From Bacteroidetes bacterium RIFCSPLOWO2_12_FULL_35_15 (GTDB lineage: Bacteria; Bacteroidota; Bacteroidia; 2-12-FULL-35-15), in NCBI GenBank assembly GCA_001769385.1, contig MEPB01000049.1:1-64000 (forward strand): a stretch of DNA of 64,000 nucleotides. Reading direction: 5' to 3'. Under the pieces are notes generated by a model. The model saw nothing but the letters and a program-made list of their open reading frames with translations, was not told where the DNA came from and did not search any database. How positions within the stretch are numbered: position 1 is the first letter of the stretch; every line of letters begins with the position of its first letter. Of this stretch, positions 9,107-16,796 are shown one piece after another. A program made the position numbers and the translations under genes.

Positions 9107-9802
9107 TTAGTACTTTTCGTTGTACAATTTTACCGCTTCGCGATTACATTTTTTTCTTTTCGATTTGGACACTATTGAAATAACCGGACAAGCAATTGCA
9201 GCGGCAGCTAAAATAACGCTTATTGAAACCAATCCGGAATTATTAGTTCCATTATAACTTCCCGAAGAGTAAGTGTTGAAACTATTGGCTAATGCAACCA
9301 AAGATCCTATTCCAAGTGGGATAGCGGCAAACCCAATGTATTGCATTTTATTAGCATCCTTAGCTGATTGCACAAGTCCAATAATTTGTTTGTCTTTTGT
9401 ACTCATTAAAATACGTTGCATTTCCCGTTCCCCTATTTTTCTGCCTTGATATTTATAACGGGAACCATAAGGTTCAATTTTGCTTTGCGGATTTACTGGC
9501 CCTGCATTTGGATTGTAATAATCGTTATTCGCTATTGTTTCGGGCACACTTATTTTCTGTTCTTTAACTGAAAACACTTCTTTCAATCCATTTGAATAAG
9601 TGATTTGTTTTATCTCGGATTTATTTTCAACATAGGTAGGGCCATCCTGAAAATTAAATTTTTTATACTTTATTTCTGTTGAATTTATTTCCAAAATTTT
9701 CGCTAAAACAGTATCGCCATTTATTTTGATGATGGTATCTTGAGCTTTATTTATGCTTGAAATCAACAAAAAAATTGCAAAAAGAGTTAAGATTTTTTTC
9801 AT
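9107..9802 (-). CDS. secreted/membrane protein, second copy of the tandem paralogue family
   Basis: The 231-residue protein begins MKKILTLFAIFLLIS with a signal peptide ending at NKAQ. It shows DTIIKINGDTVLAKILEINS, IKYKKFNFQDGPTYVENKS and ITYSNGLKEVF, then GEREMQRILMSTKDKQIIGL, QSAKDANKMQYIGFAAIPLG, two hydrophobic segments and the tail KCNREAVKLYNEKY. It is closest in sequence to the 8417-9100 copy. It is separated from both neighbours by exactly 6 bases. The linker between the domains (ISVPETIANNDYYNPNAG) is variable among the copies. Confidence 0.7.
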   Translation of the reverse strand: MKKILTLFAIFLLISSINKAQDTIIKINGDTVLAKILEINSTEIKYKKFNFQDGPTYVENKSEIKQITYSNGLKEVFSVKEQKISVPETIANNDYYNPNAGPVNPQSKIEPYGSRYKYQGRKIGEREMQRILMSTKDKQIIGLVQSAKDANKMQYIGFAAIPLGIGSLVALANSFNTYSSGSYNGTNNSGLVSISVILAAAAIACPVISIVSKSKRKKCNREAVKLYNEKY

Positions 9803-9808
9803 ATCACT

Positions 9809-10531
9809 TTAGTACTTTTCGTTATATAATTTTACTGCGTCATGATTATAAGTATTTCTTTTCGATTTCTGTACTCCTGAAATGATTGGGCAGGTAATGG
9901 CTCCGGCAAGAAAAAGACCACTATAAGCAAGGTCAGTATTGTTTAACCCATATCGATTTCTATTAGGGTAGGAACTGTTGTAAGAAGTCGAAGAATAAAA
10001 CATTCCTGTACTTTTTAAGAAAAAAATGCCTGATACAATGCCTAACGGAATTCCCAAAAAACCAATGAACTGCAATGCCTTTGCATCTTTTGCCTGAGCA
10101 ACTAAAGTTATAATTTTTTTATCTTTTGTTTGGTTTAGAATTTCGTATAGGTCTCGTTCAGTCAGTCTTTCATTATGATACTTGTATTGTATTCCCCATT
10201 TTTCAATTTTATTGTTTGCAATTACGGGACGATTATAATAATCACGAGGTGGTTCATTATTATTTATGATTACCTGGTTGGTTGTTGCATTAGATGTGGA
10301 TGTGAAAATTTCTTTTACTCCATTAGAATAGTTTATCTTATCAAGATTTGATTTGATCTCAATATATATTGGTCCATCCAGAAAATCGAAGCGTTTATAT
10401 TTTACTTCTGTGGGACTTATTTCTAATACTTTTGCGATAACAATGTCTCCACTTTTTTTGAAAATGGTATCTTGAGATTTCGCAGTACAAAAAGAAAGAA
10501 CCGTGACCAGGAAAAGGAATATTTTTTTCAT
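9809..10531 (-). CDS. secreted/membrane protein, first copy of the tandem paralogue family
   Basis: This first gene of the triplet (240 residues) begins MKKIFLFLVTVLSFCTAKSQ, a clear signal peptide. It has the same N-terminal domain (DTIFKKSGDIVIAKVLEISP, VKYKRFDFLDGPIYIE, INYSNGVKEIF), the middle block TERDLYEILNQTKDKKIITL, two hydrophobic helices separated by a longer Tyr/Ser-rich loop (FYSSTSYNSSYPNRNRYG) and the tail YNHDAVKLYNEKY. It is the most divergent copy. A weak promoter with TACTTTCG as -7 box lies at 10549-10556, with a TTTG 20 bases further upstream. The conserved C-terminal tail (LYNxKY) suggests a shared cytoplasmic or periplasmic contact, which is inference. Confidence 0.7.
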   Translation of the reverse strand: MKKIFLFLVTVLSFCTAKSQDTIFKKSGDIVIAKVLEISPTEVKYKRFDFLDGPIYIEIKSNLDKINYSNGVKEIFTSTSNATTNQVIINNNEPPRDYYNRPVIANNKIEKWGIQYKYHNERLTERDLYEILNQTKDKKIITLVAQAKDAKALQFIGFLGIPLGIVSGIFFLKSTGMFYSSTSYNSSYPNRNRYGLNNTDLAYSGLFLAGAITCPIISGVQKSKRNTYNHDAVKLYNEKY

Positions 10532-10564
10532 TCAGATTTGTGTTTGAACGAAAGTACGAAAAAA

Positions 10565-10603
10565 ACAAAATCGCATCAAATATTATTTCGATGCGATTTT
10601 TTA
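10565..10603. terminator. bidirectional terminator-like hairpin
   Basis: AAAATCGCATC and GATGCGATTTT flank an 11-base loop, with an A run upstream and a T run downstream, so it can terminate in both directions. It may stop read-through from the PspC gene on the minus strand. Confidence 0.6.
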
Positions 10604-10607
10604 GAAG

Positions 10608-10647
10608 AGCGGGGCTTGAGAAATGCTACGAACTCAAGCCCGATTTT
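10608..10647 (+). terminator. second terminator-like hairpin (plus-strand T tail)
   Basis: CGGGGCTTGAG and CTCAAGCCCG form an almost perfect stem around AAATGCTACGAA, followed by ATTTTTT on the plus strand. No plus-strand gene ends here, so it could close an unseen small RNA or be a repeat. Confidence 0.4.
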
Positions 10648-10865
10648 TTGCACAAAAACCTTTCGACCCTTTTTAAGAATAATTTAATTTATTTAAACAT
10701 TTGACGCATGTCTTATTTAAAAGTTACAGTGTTGATTGAAATTAAAATTTGTTTTTCCATTTCGACTGTAAGAAAAAACCTTTCTTTTGCGTGACTTTGT
10801 TAAGATTTCTCCTTTTGGGCGAAATGAATTCGTTATATTTTACTCTTATTGTTTCTATATAACCC

Positions 10866-12515
10866 CTAATGTTTATGAACATTTTCTAATCCTTCGCAAT
10901 CGATACATTCAAGTCCCCTGTTGGTCATTATCCATTTACGATTTACCATATCACTATCCAATGCATCATTTACATTATCAATATCGAAAATTATTTTTTC
11001 CATACGTTTACTTAAATAAACAAATTTATTTACCGGAACTTTCAAAAGAATTTTAACATTCTGTGCACGTAATTTATCCAGTGCTTCTATGTCGAAATAG
11101 CTGTTAAATAGAATGATTGAATCCATTTGAGTAATTGCATAATTAATATTTTTTGCACGATATGTTGCATCCTTTTTATCAAATCCTTGTGCTGATTTTA
11201 TAGCAACCAATTCAAAGCTATCCGTTTCACTTTTTACAATATTCATTTCAGGATAACCCAATCGGAAACTTTTATCATCCTTTGAGATCATTGTCCAGTC
11301 ACCAAAACGAACTTTACGGTGATGCATATAGGTAACATCCAGATCATCTTCCGCACTTGGTTTCATGTCGAGATAGAGTGTGTTTCCAATAGGTTGCGAA
11401 ATACTAATTATTTGTTTTGTTGTTGCTTGTTCTGAAAAATCAGTTCCGACCTGAATGCCAACATAAGTCAATAAAACAAGACCTGTTAACCATAAAATAT
11501 TAGCAGTATATTTTACTATTTTGTTTTTTTGTTTTATTCTGAAAAGATATTTAATACCTCCATATATCATTGAAAGTAAAGGAATTCCGATAAATAGAAT
11601 TAAGCCTATTACAACAAATTCAATTGGTAGATCATTTGGCAGAACAGCAGAGCTCAATTCATAGATTGAAAAATGAATAGATGTCATTGGGGAATCAAAA
11701 ATTGAAATGGTGCCTCTTCCAAAAATAGTCGCCATTAAGCCTATCATTAATGCAATTCCGATAAAGATAAAAATGAAGGCGAAGATTTTACCGGCAATTT
11801 GAAGCATATTGAAAAAAACATCTCCAACGAAATCCCGAAATTTTTCGGCAGCAGTTCTGATTCTTTCTTTATTTTCCGAAGATTTTACTTCATCACCAAA
11901 ATTTTTCATGCGTTTCTTAAAATCTTCGAACTCTTCATTAACAGCCTTTCCGATATTATTCACATCCACTTTTTCACCACGCATTTCTAATTTTTCAGCT
12001 GTAGTTTTTGCTTTTGGAATGATGATGATCAAAATAATATACAATAGCAGACCTGTTCCAAATACAAAGAAACTGATCGCAAATGCTGCTCTGAGCCAAA
12101 TTGGATCAAAGTCAAAATAGCTGGCAATTCCCGAGCATACACCACCAATGACTTTATCATCAGGATCCCTGAAAACACGTCTTCGGCCTTTGTTTTCCGA
12201 ATAAGTTTTGTTCTCACCGGCAGTTGATTCTTTATTTTCAGTAGTTCCACTTTCCCCTGCAAAATCTTCTGGTTTACCCATAACAGCTATAACAGATTCT
12301 ACATCATTCATTAAAACAGCTTGTTTCGTTTTGCTTACTTTTTCTTGCAGCATTTCAGCAATCCGTGATTCAATGTCGCTCATAATTTCATCCCGACCAT
12401 CAGAATCTTTAAAGTACCCTTTTATTGTGCTTAAGTATTTATTAAGCATATCGTATGCATCTTCTTCGATGTGAAAAATAATGCCACTTAAGTTCATTGT
12501 TATTGTACGGTTCAT
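10866..12515 (-). CDS. PspC-domain membrane protein
   Basis: The 549-residue protein starts with a helical N-terminal region typical of Bacteroidota PspC proteins (MNRTITMNLSGIIFHIEEDA, then MSDIESRIAEML and VIAVMGKPEDF). The PspC domain follows at about residues 113-175 (RRVFRDPDDKVIGGVCSGIA, FDFDPIWLRAAFAI, then a hydrophobic helix). Three more membrane helices lie at about 235-262, 290-315 and 335-355, with a soluble C-terminal domain of roughly 190 residues. PspC domains belong to envelope-stress responses. Here the gene follows a PadR regulator by 40 bases and is surely controlled with it. The N-terminal helical part may contact PadR, an inference from the conserved pairing. Confidence 0.88.
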   Translation of the reverse strand: MNRTITMNLSGIIFHIEEDAYDMLNKYLSTIKGYFKDSDGRDEIMSDIESRIAEMLQEKVSKTKQAVLMNDVESVIAVMGKPEDFAGESGTTENKESTAGENKTYSENKGRRRVFRDPDDKVIGGVCSGIASYFDFDPIWLRAAFAISFFVFGTGLLLYIILIIIIPKAKTTAEKLEMRGEKVDVNNIGKAVNEEFEDFKKRMKNFGDEVKSSENKERIRTAAEKFRDFVGDVFFNMLQIAGKIFAFIFIFIGIALMIGLMATIFGRGTISIFDSPMTSIHFSIYELSSAVLPNDLPIEFVVIGLILFIGIPLLSMIYGGIKYLFRIKQKNKIVKYTANILWLTGLVLLTYVGIQVGTDFSEQATTKQIISISQPIGNTLYLDMKPSAEDDLDVTYMHHRKVRFGDWTMISKDDKSFRLGYPEMNIVKSETDSFELVAIKSAQGFDKKDATYRAKNINYAITQMDSIILFNSYFDIEALDKLRAQNVKILLKVPVNKFVYLSKRMEKIIFDIDNVNDALDSDMVNRKWIMTNRGLECIDCEGLENVHKH

Positions 12516-12555
12516 CTTTTTGTGTTTTTAGATGTTGTTTGTGAATAAAATTATC

Positions 12556-12885
12556 TTACTGTTTGTTTATTGTTTTGTTTACGGCTTCTACCAGATCGTT
12601 CCAGGTTATTTCTAATTCTTTTAAAAACTGTTCTCCTACCGGGGTGAGCTTGTAATATTTGCGTGGCGGCCCTGATAATGATTCTTCCCAGCGGTAACTC
12701 AATAATCCATCATTTTTTAATCGCATCAATAAGGGGTAGAGTGTGCCTTCCACTACAATAAGTTTTGCTTCTTTCATTTTTTCAATAATTTCGGAAGGAT
12801 AGTGCTCTCCATCTGAAAGTACTGAAAGAATACAAAACTCAAGTACGCCTTTTTTCATTTGCGCTTTTGTGTTTTCTATATTCAT
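12556..12885 (-). CDS. PadR-family transcriptional regulator
   Basis: The 109-residue protein matches the short PadR class: an N-terminal helix-turn-helix (KKGVLEFCILSVLSDGEHYP), then VEGTLYPLLMRLKNDGLLSY and the beta wing EESLSGPPRKYYKLTPVGE, ending with a dimerisation helix. It is the first gene of the PadR-PspC operon. Its promoter overlaps a perfect 41-bp palindrome, so autorepression of the operon is very likely. The effector is unknown; PadR proteins respond to small molecules such as phenolics or antibiotics, but the PspC partner here points to an envelope signal. Confidence 0.92.
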   Translation of the reverse strand: MNIENTKAQMKKGVLEFCILSVLSDGEHYPSEIIEKMKEAKLIVVEGTLYPLLMRLKNDGLLSYRWEESLSGPPRKYYKLTPVGEQFLKELEITWNDLVEAVNKTINKQ

Positions 12886-12955
12886 GGTTTATAATTTTTT
12901 TTGTTGATTAGGTAATTTCTTAAATTTCAAATGCAACGTCTTGTATTTGACATTG

Positions 12956-12963
12956 CAAAGATA
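12956..12963 (-). promoter_or_regulatory. -7 promoter box of the PadR-PspC operon (TATCTTTG)
   Basis: The minus strand reads TATCTTTG, an exact TAnnTTTG match, about 70 bases before the PadR ATG. A TTG that could serve as -33 element lies 21 bases upstream, in the centre of the operator palindrome. Confidence 0.6.
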
Positions 12964-12966
12964 TAT

Positions 12967-13007
12967 ATTTATTTTAGTACTATGCAAGACATAGTACTAA
13001 AATAAAT
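12967..13007. promoter_or_regulatory. PadR operator: perfect 41-bp inverted repeat
   Basis: Two 18-base arms, ATTTATTTTAGTACTATG and its exact reverse complement, flank the 5-base spacer CAAGA (12985-12989). Each arm itself contains TAGTACTA. The dyad covers the -33 region and the spacer of the operon promoter, so a bound PadR dimer (or two) would block RNA polymerase. It sits in the 204-base gap between divergent padR and terC and might also affect terC. Confidence 0.75.
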
Positions 13008-13063
13008 CGTAAGTGTTTGGTTTTCAACAATAAAAAAATCGCTAAAAATGAAAAAATCTTATG

Positions 13064-13071
13064 TATTTTTG
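13064..13071 (+). promoter_or_regulatory. -7 promoter box of terC (TATTTTTG)
   Basis: TATTTTTG matches TAnnTTTG exactly and lies 18 bases before the terC ATG, predicting a leader of only about ten bases. Confidence 0.45.
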
Positions 13072-13089
13072 CAAAAAAAATAAAACTGA

Positions 13090-13857
13090 ATGCATTTAGC
13101 CCAAGATTTTAACGAATTATTTACCGTAGGAGCTTTAATTAGTTTACTCACCTTATCAGTATTGGAAATTGTATTGGGAATTGATAATATTATTTTTATT
13201 TCAATTATTGCAGGCAAATTGCCTAAAACCAAACAAAACAAAGCTCGAACCATTGGTTTAATATTGGCTTTAATAATGCGAGTTACCTTACTTTTTAGTA
13301 TTTCCTGGATCGTAGGATTAAAAGAAGCTTTATTTACAATTGCGGATTTTGGTGTTACGGGACGTGATTTAATTTTGTTTGCCGGTGGTGTGTTTTTGCT
13401 TTATAAGACTACCATCGAATTGCATAATAAAGTTCAGGGCTATGGTGATGAAGAAATGAAAGTAAAAAGAATAAGTTTCAATGCCATTGTATTGCAAATA
13501 ATATTAATCGATATTGTATTCTCTTTCGATTCGATACTTACTGCTGTTGGACTTGTAACTAATTTATTGATAATGATTGCTGCTGTAGTGATAGCAATGA
13601 TTATCATGATTATTTTCTCAGGAAAAGTGAGTGACTTCATCAATGATAATCCTACAATTAAGATATTGGCATTATCTTTTTTATTGATGATAGGTGTGGT
13701 ACTTATTTTAGAATCCTTTCATGAACACGTTGATAAAAAAGTCATCTATATATCTATAGCATTTTCATTATTTGTAGAAATGCTGAATATAAATATGAGA
13801 AAGAAAGAGGAGAAACGAAGGCGAGACACCAATAACGATCCCCGCGATTTGATTTAA
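13090..13857 (+). CDS. TerC-family integral membrane protein
   Basis: This 255-residue polytopic protein has about seven hydrophobic helices and the two TerC signatures with membrane-embedded acidic residues: LEIVLGIDNIIFISIIAGKL (about 26-45) and IDIVFSFDSILTAVGL (about 138-153). The family includes tellurium-resistance TerC and manganese exporters such as Alx and MeeF. The conserved Asp residues fit metal-ion transport. The C-terminal tail is highly basic (RKKEEKRRRDTNNDP). It is divergent from padR and converges on the BrkB-like gene, with a 4-base overlap of the 3' ends. Confidence 0.88.
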   Translation: MHLAQDFNELFTVGALISLLTLSVLEIVLGIDNIIFISIIAGKLPKTKQNKARTIGLILALIMRVTLLFSISWIVGLKEALFTIADFGVTGRDLILFAGGVFLLYKTTIELHNKVQGYGDEEMKVKRISFNAIVLQIILIDIVFSFDSILTAVGLVTNLLIMIAAVVIAMIIMIIFSGKVSDFINDNPTIKILALSFLLMIGVVLILESFHEHVDKKVIYISIAFSLFVEMLNINMRKKEEKRRRDTNNDPRDLI

Positions 13858-14798
13858 GAATTTAAAGATTTTATCTTCAGTAGTTTTCCTGAATTTCTTT
13901 TGGCACTGTGAATACTGGCATTTAGATCAAATCCTAAAAGTAAGATCAACGAATTGATGTAGATCCACATCATAATTACGATTAGCGTTCCTATTGAGCC
14001 ATAGAGTTTGTTATAATTCCCGAAATTATTTACATAATATGAGAACATCAACGATGCAATTATAATAAATATTGTTGCAAAGGTTGATCCTGCTGAAAAA
14101 AATCGCCACCCTTTTTTTCTTTTAGGTCCGAAATAATAATTGAATGAAATTAGGCAAAAACTAAGACCAAATAAAACTATCCATTTCCCTAATAAAATAA
14201 AGTAATACAAAACTTTATCGGTGTGAATAATTTTATGAAGACCTATTTCACTAAAAATAATTAATGTAATTCCCGACCCTATCATTAAAAGATTTACGAT
14301 AACCATAAACAACGAAACCAAACGCTGCATAAGTGCATTCCGAGATTCCATTTGGTGATACGTTTCATTAAATGCGCTTATCATTGCATTAAAACCATTG
14401 GTAGAGAAATATAAGGCAGAAATAAACCCGATTGATAATAAGCCTCCACGCTGATTTTTAATAATATCATTAATAGTACCTTCTGTAGCTTCAAAAGCCG
14501 ATTCAGGTAAAACATTTTGTAATTGGCTTAAAAGTGAATCTTGAAAATGTTCAATAGGAATATACGGAATAAGAGTAAAAATAAAAATAATAGAAGGGAA
14601 GAGCGCTAAAAAAAAACTGAATGATAAGGAGGATGCACGCATGTTAATAGTGCCGTTATGTAAGCCATGAAAAAAAAATTTAGTAACGATATATAGTGAT
14701 AATCCCTCAAAACCCGGTAAAATAATACGCTGACTGGCTTTCACTAACTTGTGTGCCAGCTTAAATTTTATTAAACGCTTTATGTTTTTGTGTTGCAT
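13854..14798 (-). CDS. YihY/BrkB-family inner-membrane protein
   Basis: The 314-residue protein has six hydrophobic helices and family motifs: MRASSLSFSFFLALFPSIIF near residue 55, then STNGFNAMISAFNETYHQME, and a C-terminal IYINSLILLLGFDLNA. YihY/BrkB proteins are widespread inner-membrane proteins once mislabelled ribonuclease BN; their substrate is unsettled. It lies 9 bases downstream of nadC in the same direction, so it may share the DUF4783-nadC transcript. Confidence 0.85.
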   Translation of the reverse strand: MQHKNIKRLIKFKLAHKLVKASQRIILPGFEGLSLYIVTKFFFHGLHNGTINMRASSLSFSFFLALFPSIIFIFTLIPYIPIEHFQDSLLSQLQNVLPESAFEATEGTINDIIKNQRGGLLSIGFISALYFSTNGFNAMISAFNETYHQMESRNALMQRLVSLFMVIVNLLMIGSGITLIIFSEIGLHKIIHTDKVLYYFILLGKWIVLFGLSFCLISFNYYFGPKRKKGWRFFSAGSTFATIFIIIASLMFSYYVNNFGNYNKLYGSIGTLIVIMMWIYINSLILLLGFDLNASIHSAKRNSGKLLKIKSLNS

Positions 14799-14807
14799 AA
14801 ATGTTTT

Positions 14808-15677
14808 TCAAATTGCTTTAAGGCTTAAATCAAGGCTTTTAATGCTATGGGTGAGTGCACCTACTGAAATAAAATCAACTCCGCATTTTGCATAACTTGC
14901 AATAGTTTTTTCTGTGATACCACCGGAAGCTTCTGTTTCATATTTTCCATTAATAATTTTTACTGCCTTTTTTATTTCTACAGTTGTAAAATTATCAAGC
15001 ATGATCCGGTGTACATTTCCAATCGAAAGTATTTGTTTTACTTCATCTATATTACGCGCTTCAATTTCAATTTTCAATTTTTTATTTTTTGATTTCAAAT
15101 AAACATTTGCCGCTTCAATGGCTTTTTTTATCCCTCCTGCATAATCAATGTGATTATCCTTTATTAAGATCATATCATACAATCCAATACGATGGTTGGC
15201 CCCTCCTCCAAGCAATACCGCCCATTTTTCCAATCCACGAAGGTTAGGAGTGGTTTTGCGTGTATCGATCACTTTTGTTTTTGTGCCTTTGCAAAGTTGA
15301 ACCAATTTATTGGTATAGGTTGCAATGCCACTCATGCGTTGCATACAATTTAAAACTAACCGTTCTGCTAATAATATAGATTGTGCTTTTCCTTCAACAA
15401 TCAAAACGATATCTCCTTTTTTTATTGATTGCCCATCAGTAATAAGTGCTTTTATTTTTAACGTTTTGTCCACCTGTTTAAAAATTTGGAGCGCTAGTTC
15501 AACACCGGCAAGAATACCATTTTCTTTTACAAGTAAATGAGCTTTCCCTTTTGCCAATGAAGGAATACAAGCCAGTGAGGTGTGATCGCCATCGCCCTTA
15601 TCTTCGGCTAAAGCCTGATCAATAAATTTGTGGATATTAAAATTGTAGAGGTCTTCGGGTAAAAGTTTTTTACTCAT
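14808..15677 (-). CDS. nadC: nicotinate-nucleotide pyrophosphorylase (carboxylating)
   Basis: NadC (quinolinate phosphoribosyltransferase) converts quinolinate and PRPP to nicotinate mononucleotide in NAD synthesis. Signatures are LAEDKGDGDHTSLAC near the N-terminus, LVLNCMQRMSGIATYTNKLV, the phosphoribosyl site KVIDTRKTTPNLRGLEKWAV, ANHRIGLYDMILIKDNHID, IEIEARN and LDNF. An in-frame ATG also exists at 15689, but the ATG at 15677 (MSKKLLPEDL) is the more natural start. It overlaps the upstream stop as ATGAGTAA, giving translational coupling to the DUF4783 gene. NadA and NadB are not in the window. Confidence 0.95.
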   Translation of the reverse strand: MSKKLLPEDLYNFNIHKFIDQALAEDKGDGDHTSLACIPSLAKGKAHLLVKENGILAGVELALQIFKQVDKTLKIKALITDGQSIKKGDIVLIVEGKAQSILLAERLVLNCMQRMSGIATYTNKLVQLCKGTKTKVIDTRKTTPNLRGLEKWAVLLGGGANHRIGLYDMILIKDNHIDYAGGIKKAIEAANVYLKSKNKKLKIEIEARNIDEVKQILSIGNVHRIMLDNFTTVEIKKAVKIINGKYETEASGGITEKTIASYAKCGVDFISVGALTHSIKSLDLSLKAI

Positions 15678-16062
15678 TTTCAGTCTCAATTCTAAATTGC
15701 TGAATAAGCGTTTGAGCGCCAGTAGTTTTTATTAAAAAATAAATTCGGAATTTCCCATTGCTTGTTTCTATTGTTCCAATAACATATTGAGAACCATTTT
15801 TGGATTCGCTTTTATGAGCAACAGTATATGATTTTACAGGATGTTTTCCGAAGAAATCTTTTAAGATCATTTCTGCCTGCTGCTTGCTGTAAACATCTTC
15901 TTGTTCAATTACTTTCAGATCGATATTTTCAATAAAGTATTTTGAAATATTTTTGGGATTTCCTGAACGAATAGCAGAAGCAATATCGTCAATTACATCA
16001 AGCGTGAAAGCAAAAGAAGAAAGAGCAATAATAAATAATACTATAAAAGATCTTGTTTTCAT
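15670..16062 (-). CDS. DUF4783 periplasmic protein
   Basis: The 130-residue product has a signal peptide (MKTRSFIVLFIIALSSFAFT) and a compact NTF2-like alpha+beta domain (DDIASAIRSGNPKNISKYF, YSKQQAEMILKDFFGKHP, YVIGTIETSNGKFRIYFLI). DUF4783 genes are a regular neighbour of nadC in Bacteroidota. The function is unknown, and the link to NAD synthesis is probably only positional, because this protein is exported. The 3' end overlaps the nadC start by 8 bases. Confidence 0.85.
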   Translation of the reverse strand: MKTRSFIVLFIIALSSFAFTLDVIDDIASAIRSGNPKNISKYFIENIDLKVIEQEDVYSKQQAEMILKDFFGKHPVKSYTVAHKSESKNGSQYVIGTIETSNGKFRIYFLIKTTGAQTLIQQFRIETENE

Positions 16063-16184
16063 TTTTAGATTTCTTTTTTTTTCTTAAAAAAACGCAATAA
16101 TTAAGCCATAATGCAATTATTTCCACTCCAAAAAATTGCTATACCACAAAAATATAGTTTTTTTGCATTAATATTCTATCTAAA

Positions 16185-16658
16185 ATGAAAATTACTTTAT
16201 TGCTTAACGGTAAAACCGAAGACGATTATATTATAAAAGGTTTTGCTACCTATGAACAACGTTTAAAACATTATATTTCGTTCGAAACTATTGTCATTCC
16301 TGCATTAAAAAACACTAAAGCACTCAGCATTGAACAGCAAAAGCAAAAAGAAGGAGAAATGATCTTTAAACAAATTCAGAATTCTGATAAATTGATCCTG
16401 TTGGATGAAAATGGTAAAGAATATAATTCAGTTTCATTCTCCGAATTTATTCAGCAGCAAATGAATTCAGGAATTAAAAATATTGTTTTTGTAGTGGGCG
16501 GTCCGTATGGATTTTCAGAAGAAATATATAAACGTGCAAATGGAAAGATCTCACTTTCAAAAATGACTTTTTCACATCAGATGGTTCGCTTGTTTTTTGT
16601 GGAGCAATTATATAGAGCTATGACGATTTTGAAAAATGAACCGTATCATCATCAATAA
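16185..16658 (+). CDS. rlmH: 23S rRNA (pseudouridine-1915-N3)-methyltransferase
   Basis: RlmH is a small SPOUT methyltransferase that methylates pseudouridine 1915 in helix 69 of 23S rRNA on the 70S ribosome, using S-adenosylmethionine. The 157-residue length is normal. The SAM-binding knot is seen in LILLDENGKEYNSVSFSEFI, FVVGGPYGFSEEIYKRANG and ISLSKMTFSHQMVRLFFVEQ, and the diagnostic C-terminus ILKNEPYHHQ is intact. It is a single gene converging on the CvfB-like gene. Confidence 0.95.
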   Translation: MKITLLLNGKTEDDYIIKGFATYEQRLKHYISFETIVIPALKNTKALSIEQQKQKEGEMIFKQIQNSDKLILLDENGKEYNSVSFSEFIQQQMNSGIKNIVFVVGGPYGFSEEIYKRANGKISLSKMTFSHQMVRLFFVEQLYRAMTILKNEPYHHQ

Positions 16659-16659
16659 T

Positions 16660-16796
16660 TTGGTAATGTGTTAATTTGAAAACTAAAAGAATTAACCCAA
16701 TTTAAAATGAGGTATGAATCACAGGGGATTCACTTCATAATGAACAATCTGCTCATTTTCAAATTTCCAAATTGGTAAATTTTTAAATTAGTTGAA
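16660..16796. repeat. imperfect inverted repeat between convergent genes
   Basis: AATTTGGTAATGTGTTAATTTGAAAA on the left is mirrored by TTTTCAAATTTCCAAATTGG on the right, with AATCACAGGGGATTC in between. The arms use the words AATTTG and CAAATT repeatedly. It separates the convergent ends of rlmH and the CvfB-like gene and could act as a bidirectional terminator. Confidence 0.45.

Larger units (their letters stand above)
10532..10865. other. 334-base intergenic region with two adjacent hairpins
   Basis: The left half contains the promoter area of the paralogue triplet and two strong hairpins listed separately. From 10690 to 10865 I see only AT-rich sequence with no frame or structure. A short open frame on the plus strand here has no protein-like features. 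Confidence 0.55.

Noticed and set aside
10472-10687. 71-codon plus-strand frame across the twin hairpins
   Set aside because: It starts inside the antisense of a coding signal peptide and runs through both palindromes; no plausible start context.
13090-13857. Tellurite-resistance island around terC
   Set aside because: No terB, terD or terZ genes accompany it; single TerC proteins are common housekeeping membrane proteins.
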